Translations under genes and position numbers: made by a program | The notes under the pieces: model-generated | Told to the model about the DNA's origin: nothing | The model's input: the letters and a program-made list of their open reading frames with translations, nothing else | The model's database searches: none | NCBI GenBank assembly: GCA_036927565.1 | Contig: JAYESD010000003.1 | Location: forward strand, 191,901,999 to 191,965,998 | Source: Tuctoria greenei | Lineage: Eukaryota; Streptophyta; Magnoliopsida; Poales; Poaceae | Length of the DNA stretch: 64,000 nt | Direction: 5' to 3' | Shown here: piece by piece, positions 54,091 through 64,000 of the stretch | How the letters are laid out: the number at the start of each line of letters is the position of its first letter | Position numbering within the stretch: position 1 is the first letter of the stretch

Positions 54091-55122
54091 GAGGGAGTTT
54101 TGAAACTTGGGAAGTCTATATGTGAATCTGAATTTAAAATAATATGAGCATATTATTTCATACATATATGACTTTGTGATTCTTTTTACATGCTGAAAGT
54201 TCTTACTACATTACTCATGTTATACATTTTGTAGTTTTTGCCATAACTAGTGATTGGAATAATTACTTACACTAAATCTGGTCATGATCGAACTTCCTTG
54301 CTGTTTTTAACTTGTTGCATGCTCGCAAGTGCTTTTAGTAATGAATAATTAATCAAGTAATCAACTCACATGTTGAGTTTTTATGTTCAAATGAAAAATG
54401 AGAAAAGATCAAGAGAATATGCATGCATCGCACTTTTCTTTTGAGATGGCTTATCATTGCACTTAGATATAAACTTAGAAGAAGTTGTGTATGACTAAAA
54501 CCATGACCTTAGGCTTCTGATTGGCAAATGACATAGGCTTGGCTTGGTTGGTTAGAATAAGGCAGATGCGGCATATAATCTCTTGCAAATGTTATATGAT
54601 CAGAATTTGTGCTTTAAATAATATTGAAAAATGAAAATTGCATCAACAATTGTCATGCTTTTAGGTTTTGAAATAGTTAAGTTTGTGAGATCATGACTTG
54701 CTTAAATTGAAATTTACACTTGATCTCTGGCATGGCTTACAGTACTTTATGTATTCATTGATGTGCTTGATAGTATGACTTAGATGAGCTTTGTTTTATA
54801 TGTATATGTCTTAGTATGCTCATAACAAATTAAAATTTCTCTTTTGTACCTTGCTGAATACACTGTCTAGGGGGGGGGGGGGAATTGATCACACATCACA
54901 AATGTTTTGGCACGATTCTTCTCGGGGGGGGGGGGGGGATTTTTGTATTTCTGTTTTTATTCTCATTATATTTTTGATTTACAAAGGGGGAGGAATAAGT
55001 ATAGCGGGAGAAATATTTGTTTTGAAATTTCTTTCTTTCTAATTTGATTGTTTTCAAAACTTTTCATAAGACACTCTTTAGATTTTAAGTGGTATTGCCA
55101 ATGCATTCATCAAGGGGGAGAT
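54091..55122 (+). other. 3' spacer of copia element 3 with G runs and polypurine tract
   Basis: AT-rich and without a gene. It has G homopolymers at about 54870-54882 and 54925-54938, GGGGGAGGAA at 54986, and the terminal tract CAAGGGGGAGAT (55111-55122) right before the LTR. Confidence 0.8.
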
Positions 55123-56773
55123 TGTGAGACCTATGTGTGCTGAATACATTGGCTATGATGATAAAAGTTTTGAATACTTCCAAAATACCTTTTTAACAAG
55201 GTCCGACTCTAGGTCCGAGCTCCTGCTAGGTTCGACGATAGGTTCGGCTTGTTTTGGGTAGCTCTGGCAAGGTCCGACGTAAGGTCTGTTGGCTAGGTCT
55301 GACTTCTTTGTCTAGGTTTGACTTATTTTGGTTAGGTCCAACTTGCTGTGGCTAGGTCCGACATGTTTTTGTTAGCTCCAGCGCTAGGTCCGATTAGATT
55401 TGGTTAGCTCTGGTGCTAGGTCCTGCTAGCTTTGGTAAGCTCCGATTCAAGGTCCGGTTAGCTTTGGCAAGGTCCGGTGCTAGATCGCATTTGTTCTGCT
55501 TTTAATTCGCAATGTTTTGAACTTGCTTTTTGGATTATGGAAAGCTTGATTACTATTCTTTTACTAAGTTTTTGATGTGTTTTGGTGGTTATGGCTGATA
55601 TCATTTTGCTATGGTTTGCAATATGCTTATGTGAGGTGCTCACGTAAGGTGTTGTGTTTTGGGAACTAACAAGAGTAGGGTCGAGGACTTGTGCTCAGAA
55701 GTATTGGTTGTTTATTCATGTGCATGTGTTACTTGAGTTCAAGACATGGCTGGTGAAGGGATCCATTGAACTAGTCTTAGGCAGAAGATAAGGTTCAACA
55801 ACCAAGTTCAGGAGGAATTGTGGTTTAGTTGATTGGGAGGTCGCACAACATGTTTGAATCATGAACAATGCATATGAAGTTATCGTGGACGTCGTTGGAA
55901 GGTGTTTGCACATGTTATGGACTCAGGCTGCGGCTGGTTCGAGTTTGACTCAAATATGGAAAGTTTTGAGTTGGTTTGATAGGATTTCGTGTGGGTCACA
56001 AAGTGGAGTTGTTTTAGGAATGTGCGATACGTTCCTAAGGTGTTTGAAAATCTTAAGATTGCTTCTATCTGTGTATAGAAGAGTCTTGAGCAGTTATGGA
56101 AAGTTTTGATTCGTGAATTGAGTAGGATTAGAGTCCTAGTTTGAGTTGAGTTGGCTTCAGGCTGGTTATATAAGCAAGGGAGGCCAGAGCTCATTGTAGA
56201 CGACTTTGGGGTTGTTCCTCTTTTGTTTTAATCAATAAACTTCATAGTTTAAAAGAACTTTTGTGCCTTGTTTGTCCGATTTGTTTCAGACAAGTTTTTC
56301 TATTCGAGCTTTTATACAGCACTATCTTGCTTTGGTGGTTTTATCATAACTCGAGTTTTACAAGTCCAATTGACGTGATTCTTTTTTAGTTGTATTCAAA
56401 ACTTGATTATCTATCATCTGTGAAAATTTCATGATCATTGGATTTGTGGTTTTGGATGTACACGAGTTTCATTGCAGTGTTGCAGATCTGGTTTTTCTCG
56501 GGTAGAACAGATTGACCTTCGTTCAATCTTTCAATCGTAACTTGAATTTGTCTCTATGATTTTTCATGATTCTTGTCGTCGTGTCTTCGTGACTTGATTC
56601 TCCACAATCTATACTGGTTTTGTCATGATTCACCACGTTTAGATTAGTTGCACACACGATTTCTTAACAGATTGATTTTCTACCGAGGGGTTTTTGTTGC
56701 TTCCGCTGAAAAAGTTTTAAAATCTACCATTCACCCCCCTCTGGTAGCTTTTCACGTGCTCTTCGATCCTACA
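55123..56773 (+). repeat. 3' LTR of copia element 3 (1651 bp)
   Basis: TGTGAGACCTATGTG to CTCTTCGATCCTACA. Compared with the 5' LTR it has extra AGGTCCGA-type repeat units near 55190-55340 and lacks about 95 bp around 55918. TATATAA box at 56167-56173. Confidence 0.93.
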
Positions 56774-57346
56774 TCAAGAAAATGAGTAGAGGTTTGGCAT
56801 GATTAAATTTACAATGCCAAATTTGACCGTGGGTCTGATCTAGAAGATTATCTCATAGGGGAAATAAAGGTTGATAAGATCTTTCATTTGCATAATTATT
56901 CCGAAGAAAAGAAGATGGCAATGGTAGCCCTTGAATTTTATGACTATGCTCTAATTTGGTGGGAGCAAATGCTTAATGTTAGAGAAGCTATTGGACAAGG
57001 TGCTGTTAGATCAGGGGCTGCAATGAAGAGGGAAATGAGGGCTAGATTTGTCCCCAAGCATTATGGTCGAGAACTTGTTGAAAGGCTGCAGAATTTAAAG
57101 CTAGAAAATCTTTCTGTAGATTAGTACTACAAGGAGATGGAGAAGGCAATGATCAGGGCCAATGTAAATGAAGATGAAGAGCAATCAATAGCACGTTTCA
57201 TATCTGGTTTACACCATAATATTCAGCGCATTGTGGAGTTTCAGCCATAATGCAGTCTTGTTGATTTAGTGCAGCAAGCAAACAAAGCTGAAAGACAATT
57301 AAAATAACGAAATAAATAAGACTGTTCAATTAATGGAATGAGTGCT
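56774..57346 (+). pseudogene. gag of gypsy element B, second part
   Basis: Continues the gag core after the copia element: HNYSEEKKMAMVALEFYDYA, IWWEQMLNVREAIGQGAVRS, MKREMRARFVPKHYGRELVE, then TAG and EDEEQSIARFISGLHHNIQ. At 57068-57070 it keeps CGA where element A has TGA. It is cut by the Tat gypsy LTR at 57347. Confidence 0.88.
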
Positions 57347-58203
57347 TGTCGGTACCCTGGAAACCGTACACCCCTTGAGGTTATAAAGATCTCAAAGAAA
57401 AGTCATCTACTTGATTTGAAGACCTTCAGAGGCCCACATGTCAGATATAACCGGACCCGCTTCTCCTGCATGGTTAATCCCAGGGTCGCCACGTGTACTA
57501 TAAAACCGGAGCTACCGCCCACAAGGGGGAAGCTCTGGCCATGTACCGAGATGGCACCTCCAGACATAACCCCAGACTGAGAGAAGCTCCAGACCTGACA
57601 CGCGTCAGGTAGCTCCGGAGCTGCCTGTTTCCCACCGCATGCTCCGGAGCTACCACGTGTCCAACCGTCGGAGCTTCAGCCTCTGACCTCCAAAGACTCC
57701 ATAACGGCTCCGGATCTTCAAAGGGGAATCAAGAACTTCAAGACCCGATTATGTGTCATTAATACCATATTAATGACACATGATCGGATGACCTTAATTA
57801 CCAGTAACGGTGCTGTCAAAGCCCATTACCCGGTCGTTAAGGACAATTAAATGTGTTGAATAAGTGTCAATACTAGTAACCGCCGGGGCCACATGTCGGG
57901 CCAGGCTAACTTGTAACGGCCTGCCCTTGTACTATAAAAGGACAGGCCGACGACGGACTCTACACGTTCAGTGAGGCTACACACGTGCCATAGACACTCG
58001 TCACAAGCTCATACAGCTAATACAACACCAACACATCCGTGGAGTAGGGTATTACGCTCAGGCGGCCCGAACCACGTAAACCTCTGTGTCTCCTACGTCA
58101 TTTACAATTCACCTTCTTGAATCTCCGCGCGCCCACACCGAACATCAAACTCCTCTAACACTTTAGTAGTGTCGGGAGATCTGCCGGTTCCAAACCACCG
58201 ACA
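57347..58203 (+). repeat. 5' LTR of Tat gypsy copy 2 (857 bp)
   Basis: TGTCGGTACC at the start and CCACCGACA at the end. Promoter box TATAAAA at 57933-57939. Rich in CCGGAGCT/AGCTCCGG motifs (about 57535-57720). Same structure as 4121-4969 on the other strand. Confidence 0.94.
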
Positions 58204-58205
58204 GT

Positions 58206-58223
58206 TGGCGCGCCAGGTAGGGG
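58206..58223 (+). other. Primer binding site of Tat gypsy copy 2
   Basis: TGGCGCGCCAGGTAGGGG, identical to that of copy 1; primer tRNA not identified. Confidence 0.75.
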
Positions 58224-58240
58224 CGCCTAAGATTTTGAGA

Positions 58241-60199
58241 ATGGTGAACTCAGCTGCTGGATCATCCAACGATCAACCTGCTGCTCAGGCTGTTGGGGGC
58301 AATCCCTCCAACATGCAGCCACCAGCAGGAGCCTCAGCACCAGCAGGAGTCACACTCTCACCACCATAGCCTCCACCAGCAGATCAAGCTGGGCAACGCG
58401 ATGGTGCGCCAGCGTCAATCACTGTGTCGGCAAATCATGACAACCTGGAACACACGCTCCATGCAGCGCGTGCTCTTCTCCAACGCCCACCACCTCTGGA
58501 TGCATCCTGGGATGCACTGGAACAGTGGAGGGCCGATGTGGAACATTTGGTTGCATCAGTAGCCGAACGCCTCAGCAACCAAGGTCCTCCTCCTTCAGGA
58601 CGAGCCCCGTCGCAGCGGCGGACTTTGTCTGGTAGACTTGGTCCACACATTTCCAATAGCAGGAGACGTGCTGCATCACAACAAGTGACGTCATTGCCCT
58701 CCGGGGCACGACGCACTCACACGGTATCTAGGCTATCAACTTATGACCTCCGGGCGGAGCTTGATCGCTGATACCGCCAACAAGATGGCCGAGTCCATAT
58801 TGAGCGTGCTCGTGAAAGACGGGAAGCTCAGGACCTTTCTGCTCCTGAAGGAGTAGGAGGAGGCTGTTCTGCTCTGGCCACACATCTGCGTATGGTCAGG
58901 TGGCCACAGAAGTTCCGGCCTCACCTGCCGGAAAAATTCGACGGGACTGTCAATCCCGTCGAATTTCTTTAGATTTACTCCACTACAATCTTGGCAGCTG
59001 GAGGAAACGAGGCCGTGATGGCCAATTATTTTCCAGTGGCCTTAACTGGGACCACCAGGTCCTGGTTTATGAGCCTTCCACCCAACTCTATCAACAGTTG
59101 GGAGGAGCCGTGCCGGCAGTTCACCGCCAACTTCGGGAGTTCATACACCCGACCAGGCACTGAACTGGACCTTTTTGCGGTCGTGCAAAAAGGGGGAGAA
59201 TCCCTGCGATCATTCTTCCAGAGGTTCTCTCAGGTACGAAACACTATCCCTTCTATCTCTAGCGCCTCTGTCATTGTAGCATTCAGACAGGGTGTACGGG
59301 ACAAGAAGATGTTGGAGAAACTGGCGATCAAGGAGATCACCAGTGTCATGGAACTCTTCAGTTTGGCCGACAAATGTGCCAGAGCTGCGGAGGGCCGTGA
59401 AATGCACTCCAAACCAACTCCGGAGGATCACAAAAAATTATCCAAAGAAGAAGCCACTACCTCCGGGGGTGGCAAGAAGAAAAAGAAGACCAACGGCAAG
59501 AAGAAGCCGTCGGCCGGCACATCCAACGTTGCAGCTGCTGCAGCTCCGGGTGGCCGGGAGCCACGCCCTGAGAAGCGACCTCGACCATCTTCTGAAGACG
59601 GTGGCAAACCCAAAGTGTGGTGTCCCATTCACAAAACGGGCAGCCATAGTTTGGAAGACTGCCGGGAGGTCCAAAACCTTGCCGAGCGCTACAGCAAGCG
59701 CCGGGAAGAAGCTCCTTTCCGACGGAGGGAAGGAAAACAAAATGTCGACGAAGCTCCGACTGAGGAGGAATTAGGTTTTCAGGATCCCAAAAAGGTCCTG
59801 AAGGCTGTCTACACTTCCGTCGACGACGATTCCGACGTCTCTGACAACGAGCGTCGGAAGACCATGAACACCATTTTTGGTGGATCATGGGACATCACCT
59901 CCCGTCGTGTCATCAAGACTATGCGTCGGGACATGGCTGTTGTAGCTCCTACAGTCAGGCCGGAACCTCATCGGAAGTGGATGGACATAGCCATCACTTT
60001 TGATGCTTTGGACTGCCCTCGGAGCATGGTTGGAGCAGGTCAGTTACCTTTGATGGTATCTCCTACCATCAACAACATCCAGCTCCACCATGTCATGGTA
60101 GACGGAGGTTCGGGGCTTAACCTTATAAGCTTCGAAGCTTTTACTAAGCTTCAACTCCGACCTTCGGATTCCACCCCTCTCGACCTTTCTCCGGAATAG
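58241..60199 (+). pseudogene. gag of Tat gypsy copy 2, stops at 58368, 58769, 58972 and 60197
   Basis: Starts MVNSAAGSSNDQPAAQAVGG. The gag core includes RPHLPEKFDGTVNPVEFL, TAG (CAG in copy 1), then WFMSLPPNSINSWEEPCRQF and LDLFAVVQKGGESLRSFFQR. A Lys-rich region, the CPIHKTGSHSLEDC segment and the protease start MVDGGSGLNLIS follow. TGA at 58769-58771 replaces CGA of copy 1. One base is lost near 60167 (GATTCC against GATCTCC), which shifts the frame and ends gag at TAG 60197. Confidence 0.92.
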
Positions 60200-60657
60200 G
60201 TCCGGGGGCCATTACCCCACTCAGAGCTGTTACTCTCCCCGTTACCTTCGGGACATAGGAGAAGTACCGCACCGAGAAGTTGGTCTTTGACGTCGCTCAG
60301 ATCAACTTACCCTTCAATGCCGTCTTGGGTAGGCCTGCTCTGCACAAGTTCATGGCAGCTGCTCATTATGGTTATCTCGTGTTGAAGATGCCAACGCCAG
60401 TAGGCGTTCTCCGGATCCGCGGAGATCGTACTGCCGGAGTAACTGCTCTAGAAGAACTCCATGCACTCACCACGGTGCAAGAGGAGGACTCCAGGCAGGA
60501 GCAAGCTCCAAAACCCCCGAGCATTCGTCAACGAGGCTCGACTTCTGCACCTCGTGTGCAGCCGAGCGGCGACACCGACATTCCCGTCAAAGTCGTCCAA
60601 ATTGGTTCCGATGTCGCTCAGACCACCCGTATATCGGGGGGATTGAACGACAAATAG
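60200..60657 (+). pseudogene. Protease/linker segment of Tat gypsy copy 2
   Basis: AQINLPFNAVLGRPALHKFM and a polar linker. It has a TAG near 60258 where copy 1 has CGG, and the shared TAG at 60655-60657 (NDK, stop, ELALITF). Confidence 0.85.
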
Positions 60658-62808
60658 GAACTCGCGCTCATCACTTTCCTCCGGGCTAACGTCGACGTGT
60701 TTGCTTGGCAACCGTCACAAATGCCTGGGATCCCCAGGGAAGTGATTGAGCACAATCTGAAGATCTACCCCGATGCCCGGCCTGTGCATCAGAAGCCTCG
60801 GAAGTAATCCGTAGAGCGACAGAACTTCATCCGACAAGAAGTGAAGAAGTTACTCGAAGCCAGATTCATCCGAGAAGTCTTCCATCCAAAATGGCTGGCA
60901 AACCCAGTCGTTGTGCCCAAGGCCGGCGGGAAGCTTCGGATGTGCATCGACTACACCACACTAAATAAGGCATGTCCAAAAGATCCATTCCCACTACCTA
61001 GAATAGATCAAATAGTGGATTCCACCTCCGGGTGTGAATTACTATGTTTCCTAGACGCATATTTCGGGTATCATCAAATCAGGATGTCTAGGGAAGATGA
61101 AGAGCATACCTCATTCATCACAGTAGATGGATTGTACTGTTATACAACCATGCCCTTTGGTCTCAAGAATGCAGCTTCAACTTTTGTACGAGCTATGTAC
61201 AAAACTTTTGAAGAACTCATTAGAGACATAGTGGAAGTGTACTTTGATGACATTGTGGTCAAGGTCAGGGACAAGGAGTCTCTCCTTGACACCTTGCAGG
61301 CTGTCTTCGACAAGCTGCGGACCACCCGCACAAAGCTAAACCTAGACAAGTGTGTCTTCGGGGTTAGCTCCGGAAAAATTCTCGGTTTCTTGGTAAGTCA
61401 CCGGGGCATAGAAGCTAATCCAGCGAAGATTAAGGCCATTGAATACATGCGGCCACCAACCCACATCAAAGACGTCCAAAAGTTGACTGGATGTCTAGCA
61501 GCCCTCAGCCGGTTCATTTCAAGACTGGCGGAACGGGCACTCCCCTTCTTCAAGTTATTGAGGAAGTCTGGACCATTCCAATGGTCCGAAGAAGCAGAGA
61601 AGGCATTCCAGGAGCTGAAACAGTTCCTCACCACCCTACCGATTCTTGTAGCTGCGAACCCTGGTGAGCCTTTGTTGCTTTATATTTCAGCTAGTGACAA
61701 AGTCGTCAGTATGGTTTTGGTTGCGTAGAGACCAGAGCTACCTCATACTCAGGAATCCAGACCCCTTCGGGAGGGTCCGGAGGTACCTGAAAGCGAGTCT
61801 GGGTCCCAGCTCCCAGACTCGAATACACAAGAAGTCACTTCAGGAGACCCAGACCCCTCTGGGAGGGTCCAGGTCGCTTCTGAAGAAGCCCCGGGTTCCT
61901 CTAGCCAGGACCCGGAGGTCCCCAAAGAAAATCCGAATTCCTCCGAGAGGATCCGGGTCAGTGAAGAGGAAGCTCCGGACCCCTCCGGGAGGGTCCGGAC
62001 CATTCAACGCCCAGTGTACTTCATTAGTGAAGTACTACATGATGCCAAGACTCGATACCTAGAGGTGCATAAGCTGCTCTATGCAGTTCTTATTGCCTCC
62101 AGGAAGTTTCGCCATTACTTCCAAGCTCACAAAGTCTCAGTGGTGACCTCTTACCCACTTCGAGCAATCTTGCATAATCCCAATTCAACTGGGAATATTG
62201 CAAAGTGGGCAGCGGAATTGGCTGAATTTGATCTTGAATTTATTTCAAGACAAGCAGTCAAGATTCAAGCATTGGTAGATTTTGTGGCAGAATGGACTCC
62301 CTCTCCATCAAACCCTGGGGGCCCCAGTGAGCAGAAGACGGAGACTCAAGCTCCAGCCTTCACCGAGCCTTACTCGACCCTCTACTTCGACGGCTCCATG
62401 CAGAAGCAGGGGGCCGGAGCTGGAATCCTTCTCCTTGCACCGACCGAGGAGAAGGTGAAATACATGGTACACCTTGACTTCAAGGCGACCAACAACATGG
62501 CAGAGTACGAAGCGCTCATCTATGGACTAAAGGTGGCACTGTCATATGGTGTCAAGCAACTGCTGGTCAAGGGAAATTCACAGCTCATGATTAAGAAAGT
62601 GAAGGGTGAATGTTCCTGCAACAATCTCCAGCTAGCTGCTTACCTCCTTGAAGTCCAGAGGCTTCAGAAGGACTTCAAAGTCCTAGATCTCCACCATGTC
62701 CAGCGTGCCCACAACGCTGAAGCCGACGAACTCTCGACGAAAGCGTCAACCGGAGCTCCGGCTCCTGACGGAACTTTTGTCCAGAGGTTGTCAAAACCCA
62801 CAGCTTAG
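60658..62808 (+). pseudogene. RT, RNase H and archaeal-type second RNase H of Tat gypsy copy 2
   Basis: One frame with three stops: TAA near 60805, TAG 61726-61728, TAG 62806-62808. RT: MCIDYTTLNKACPKDPFPLP, FLDAYFGYHQIRM, MPFGLKNAASTF, catalytic VYFDDIVVK. RNase H 1: LLLYISASDKVVSMVLVA, minisatellite insertion, YFISEVLHDAKTRYLEVHKL, FRHYFQAHKVSVVTSYPL. RNase H 2: STLYFDGSMQKQGAGAGILL, NNMAEYEALIYGLKVAL, KGNSQLMIKKVKGECS, HHVQRAHNAEADELST. In RNase H 2 the third acidic position reads GNS instead of the usual GDS, so an active-site Asp is lost. Confidence 0.93.
61735..62010 (+). repeat. GC-rich minisatellite inserted in RNase H (copy 2)
   Basis: Motifs near GACCCCTTCGGGAGGGTCCGG recur at about 61762, 61852, 61934 and 61979, encoding DPSGRV-like and SEEAP-like units. 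It separates VVSMVLVA from QRPVYFISEVLHD. Copy 1 carries the same insertion, so it belongs to the family. Confidence 0.87.
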
Positions 62809-64000
62809 CCTACCGAACTGAGCGAAGGGGGCGAGATCAGCATCCCGAAGCTGACGGTCCCGATGGCCCTATTACCATGGCAGCCATCAAGGGTCGTAGG
62901 TGCTGCCGGGAGCTCCAAGCAACCCAGCACGCAAGACTCAAAAGCTCAAGCTAGTTCCGATGCATGGATCTTGGAGATCCGGAGCTACTTGAAAGACAAC
63001 ATCCTTCCTGACGATGATGTATCCGCTGACCGGGTAGTCAGATTGGCTAAAAGATACACGTTGGTAGAAGGGGATCTCTACCGGCGCGGTGCCAACGGCA
63101 TCCTAATGCGGTGCATCACAAGGGAAGAAGGCTGCGAGCTCCTCGCAGAAATCCATGGAGGCGAGTGTGGGAACCACGCGTCTTCCCGCACGCTGGTTGG
63201 TAAAGCCTTTTGGCATGGCTTCTACTGGCCTACAGCACTCCAGGATGCAACTGAGCTGGTGAAGAAATGCGAAGCATATCAATTTCATGCAAAGCAAATT
63301 CACACACCAGCTCATCCCCTACAAATGATACCTCCTACATGGCCTTTCGCTGTGTGGGGGATGGACATCTTGGGACCTTTCCCAAGAGCCGTCGAAGGTT
63401 ACAAGTTCCTGTACGTCGCCGTTGATAAGTTCACCAAGTGGCCGGAAGCAACTCCAGTTGTGACAATCAACAAGCAATCTGCTATCAACTTTTTGCAGTC
63501 CATTGTATGCAGATATGGAGTCCCAAACAAAATCATCACTGATAATGGGACCCAATTCACAAGCTCTGCATTCCAAGGATACTGCAAAGACCTCGGCATA
63601 CAAGTTTGCTACGCCTCTGTAGCTCACCCAGCCAGCAATGGCCAAGCCGAGAGAGCAAATGCTGAAATCCTTAAAGGACTCAAAACGCGCACCTATGAGC
63701 GCTTGAAAAAACATGGAGCCAACTGGATCGAAGAGCTTCCGCCCACTTTATGGGACAACAGGACATCTCCAAACCGGTCAACCGGAGAGACACCCTTCTT
63801 TCTGGTGTACGGAGCTGAAGCAATCCTTCCTCCAAAAATCACCTTGGGTTCACTCCGGGTCTGGACCTTCGACGAAGCCGCGCAGGACCAGCTCCGGCGT
63901 GAAGACCTAGACCTCCTTGAGGAGGGAAGGTGCCAAGCAGCTGTTCGGAATGCCCGATATCGCCAAGCCCTACAACGTTATCATCAGCGGCATGTACACC
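62809..64000 (+). pseudogene. Integrase of Tat gypsy copy 2, open to window end
   Basis: In the pol frame right after the TAG at 62806, an uninterrupted frame of about 397 codons runs off the window. Zinc region: HGGECGNHASSRTLVGKAFW, KKCEAYQFHAKQIH; the second Cys of the CxxC pair is Tyr. DDE core: FAVWGMDILGPFPRAVEGYK, YGVPNKIITDNGTQFTSSAF, HPASNGQAERANAEILKGLK with Asp, Asp and Glu kept. The C-terminal part includes TGETPFFLVYGAEAILPPKI. The body is open, but upstream stops and the zinc change make a working product unlikely. Confidence 0.92.

Larger units (their letters stand above)
46915..56773 (+). mobile_element. Complete Ty1/copia element 3 (about 9.86 kb), coding region dead
   Basis: Two LTRs, a PBS, gag, protease, integrase, RT, RNase H and a polypurine tract are all present in order. 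It interrupts gypsy element B; flanks are TCGAG (46910-46914) and TCAAG (56774-56778), a 5-bp target duplication with one change. LTRs differ by indels and many substitutions, so the insertion is not recent. A Sirevirus affinity is possible (AAGGGGGAG tracts) but not secure. Confidence 0.93.
45816..57346 (+). mobile_element. Ty3/gypsy element B, split by two later insertions
   Basis: Leader and gag start at 45816-46914, gag continues at 56774-57346, and the rest lies to the right of the window. The copia element at 46915-56773 and the Tat gypsy at 57347 interrupt it. It is the same family as element A (gag text nearly identical). Confidence 0.88.
57347..64000 (+). mobile_element. Ty3/gypsy (Tat-type) retrotransposon copy 2, 3' end beyond window
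   Basis: LTR, PBS, gag, protease, RT, RNase H, an archaeal/plant-type second RNase H and integrase are present in order. The second RNase H is the hallmark of the Tat lineage. It is inserted in gag of gypsy element B. It is diverged from copy 1 (1-4969) and in opposite orientation. Confidence 0.95.

Noticed and set aside
1..64000. tRNA, rRNA or microRNA genes
   Set aside because: I saw tRNA-related sequence only as retrotransposon primer sites; MITE hairpins are too transposon-like to be called microRNA genes without expression data.

Overview
This window is grass (Poaceae) nuclear DNA, and almost all of it is nested, decayed transposable elements. The evidence for a grass is the Sirevirus-type Ty1/copia elements, with palindromic CGGACTAGTCCG-like motifs and the conserved 'TTGATGCCAAAGGGGGAG' polypurine signature. 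It is supported by Tat-lineage Ty3/gypsy elements with a second RNase H, CTCCCTCC Stowaway-type MITEs, a CACTA element, and two fragments of a grass-type F-box family. I cannot name the species. No intact host gene is visible.

Layout. 1-4969: a Tat-type Ty3/gypsy copy on the minus strand, cut by the window edge, with its 5' LTR at 4121-4969. It is inserted in a Ty1/copia (Sirevirus-like) element whose remainder runs from 4970 to about 10906 and includes an extra ORF after pol. At about 10907 that element is fused to the pol gene of a second Sirevirus-like copia, which has an intact 1101-codon ORF and a 3' LTR at 15633-17095. 17096-29060 is a gene-remnant island. It holds a Werner-type DEDDy exonuclease pseudogene, two related fragments of an unidentified family, two F-box pseudogenes in duplicated surroundings, and several MITEs. 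29589-35825 holds a minisatellite, a 5'-truncated LINE with a 17-bp target duplication, and a CACTA element. The CACTA has a broken TNP2-type transposase, a 70-bp subterminal array and its right TIR; its left end is missing.

35829-41400 is the right part of an Athila-like Ty3/gypsy element (protease-region fragment, ORF1-like gene, 1.6-kb LTR). 41401-45815 is the right part of another Ty3/gypsy (element A) with an internal deletion of RNase H and most of integrase. Its LTR (44812-45815) is immediately followed by the PBS and gag of a second copy (element B), giving an internal-LTR-internal arrangement. Element B is interrupted by a complete but dead Ty1/copia element (46915-56773, two LTRs, 5-bp target duplication). 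It is interrupted again by a second Tat-type gypsy copy starting at 57347, which runs off the right edge in the plus orientation.

How the parts relate. The right half is a Russian doll: CACTA in Athila-like gypsy, in element A, joined by a shared LTR to element B, itself hit by copia and Tat gypsy. All the left halves that should lie left of the CACTA are absent, so a large deletion or rearrangement probably ended near 29-30 kb. The two Tat gypsy copies are diverged members of one family in opposite orientation. Comparing them shows which stop codons are new CGA-to-TGA changes and which (a UAG between protease and RT) is shared.
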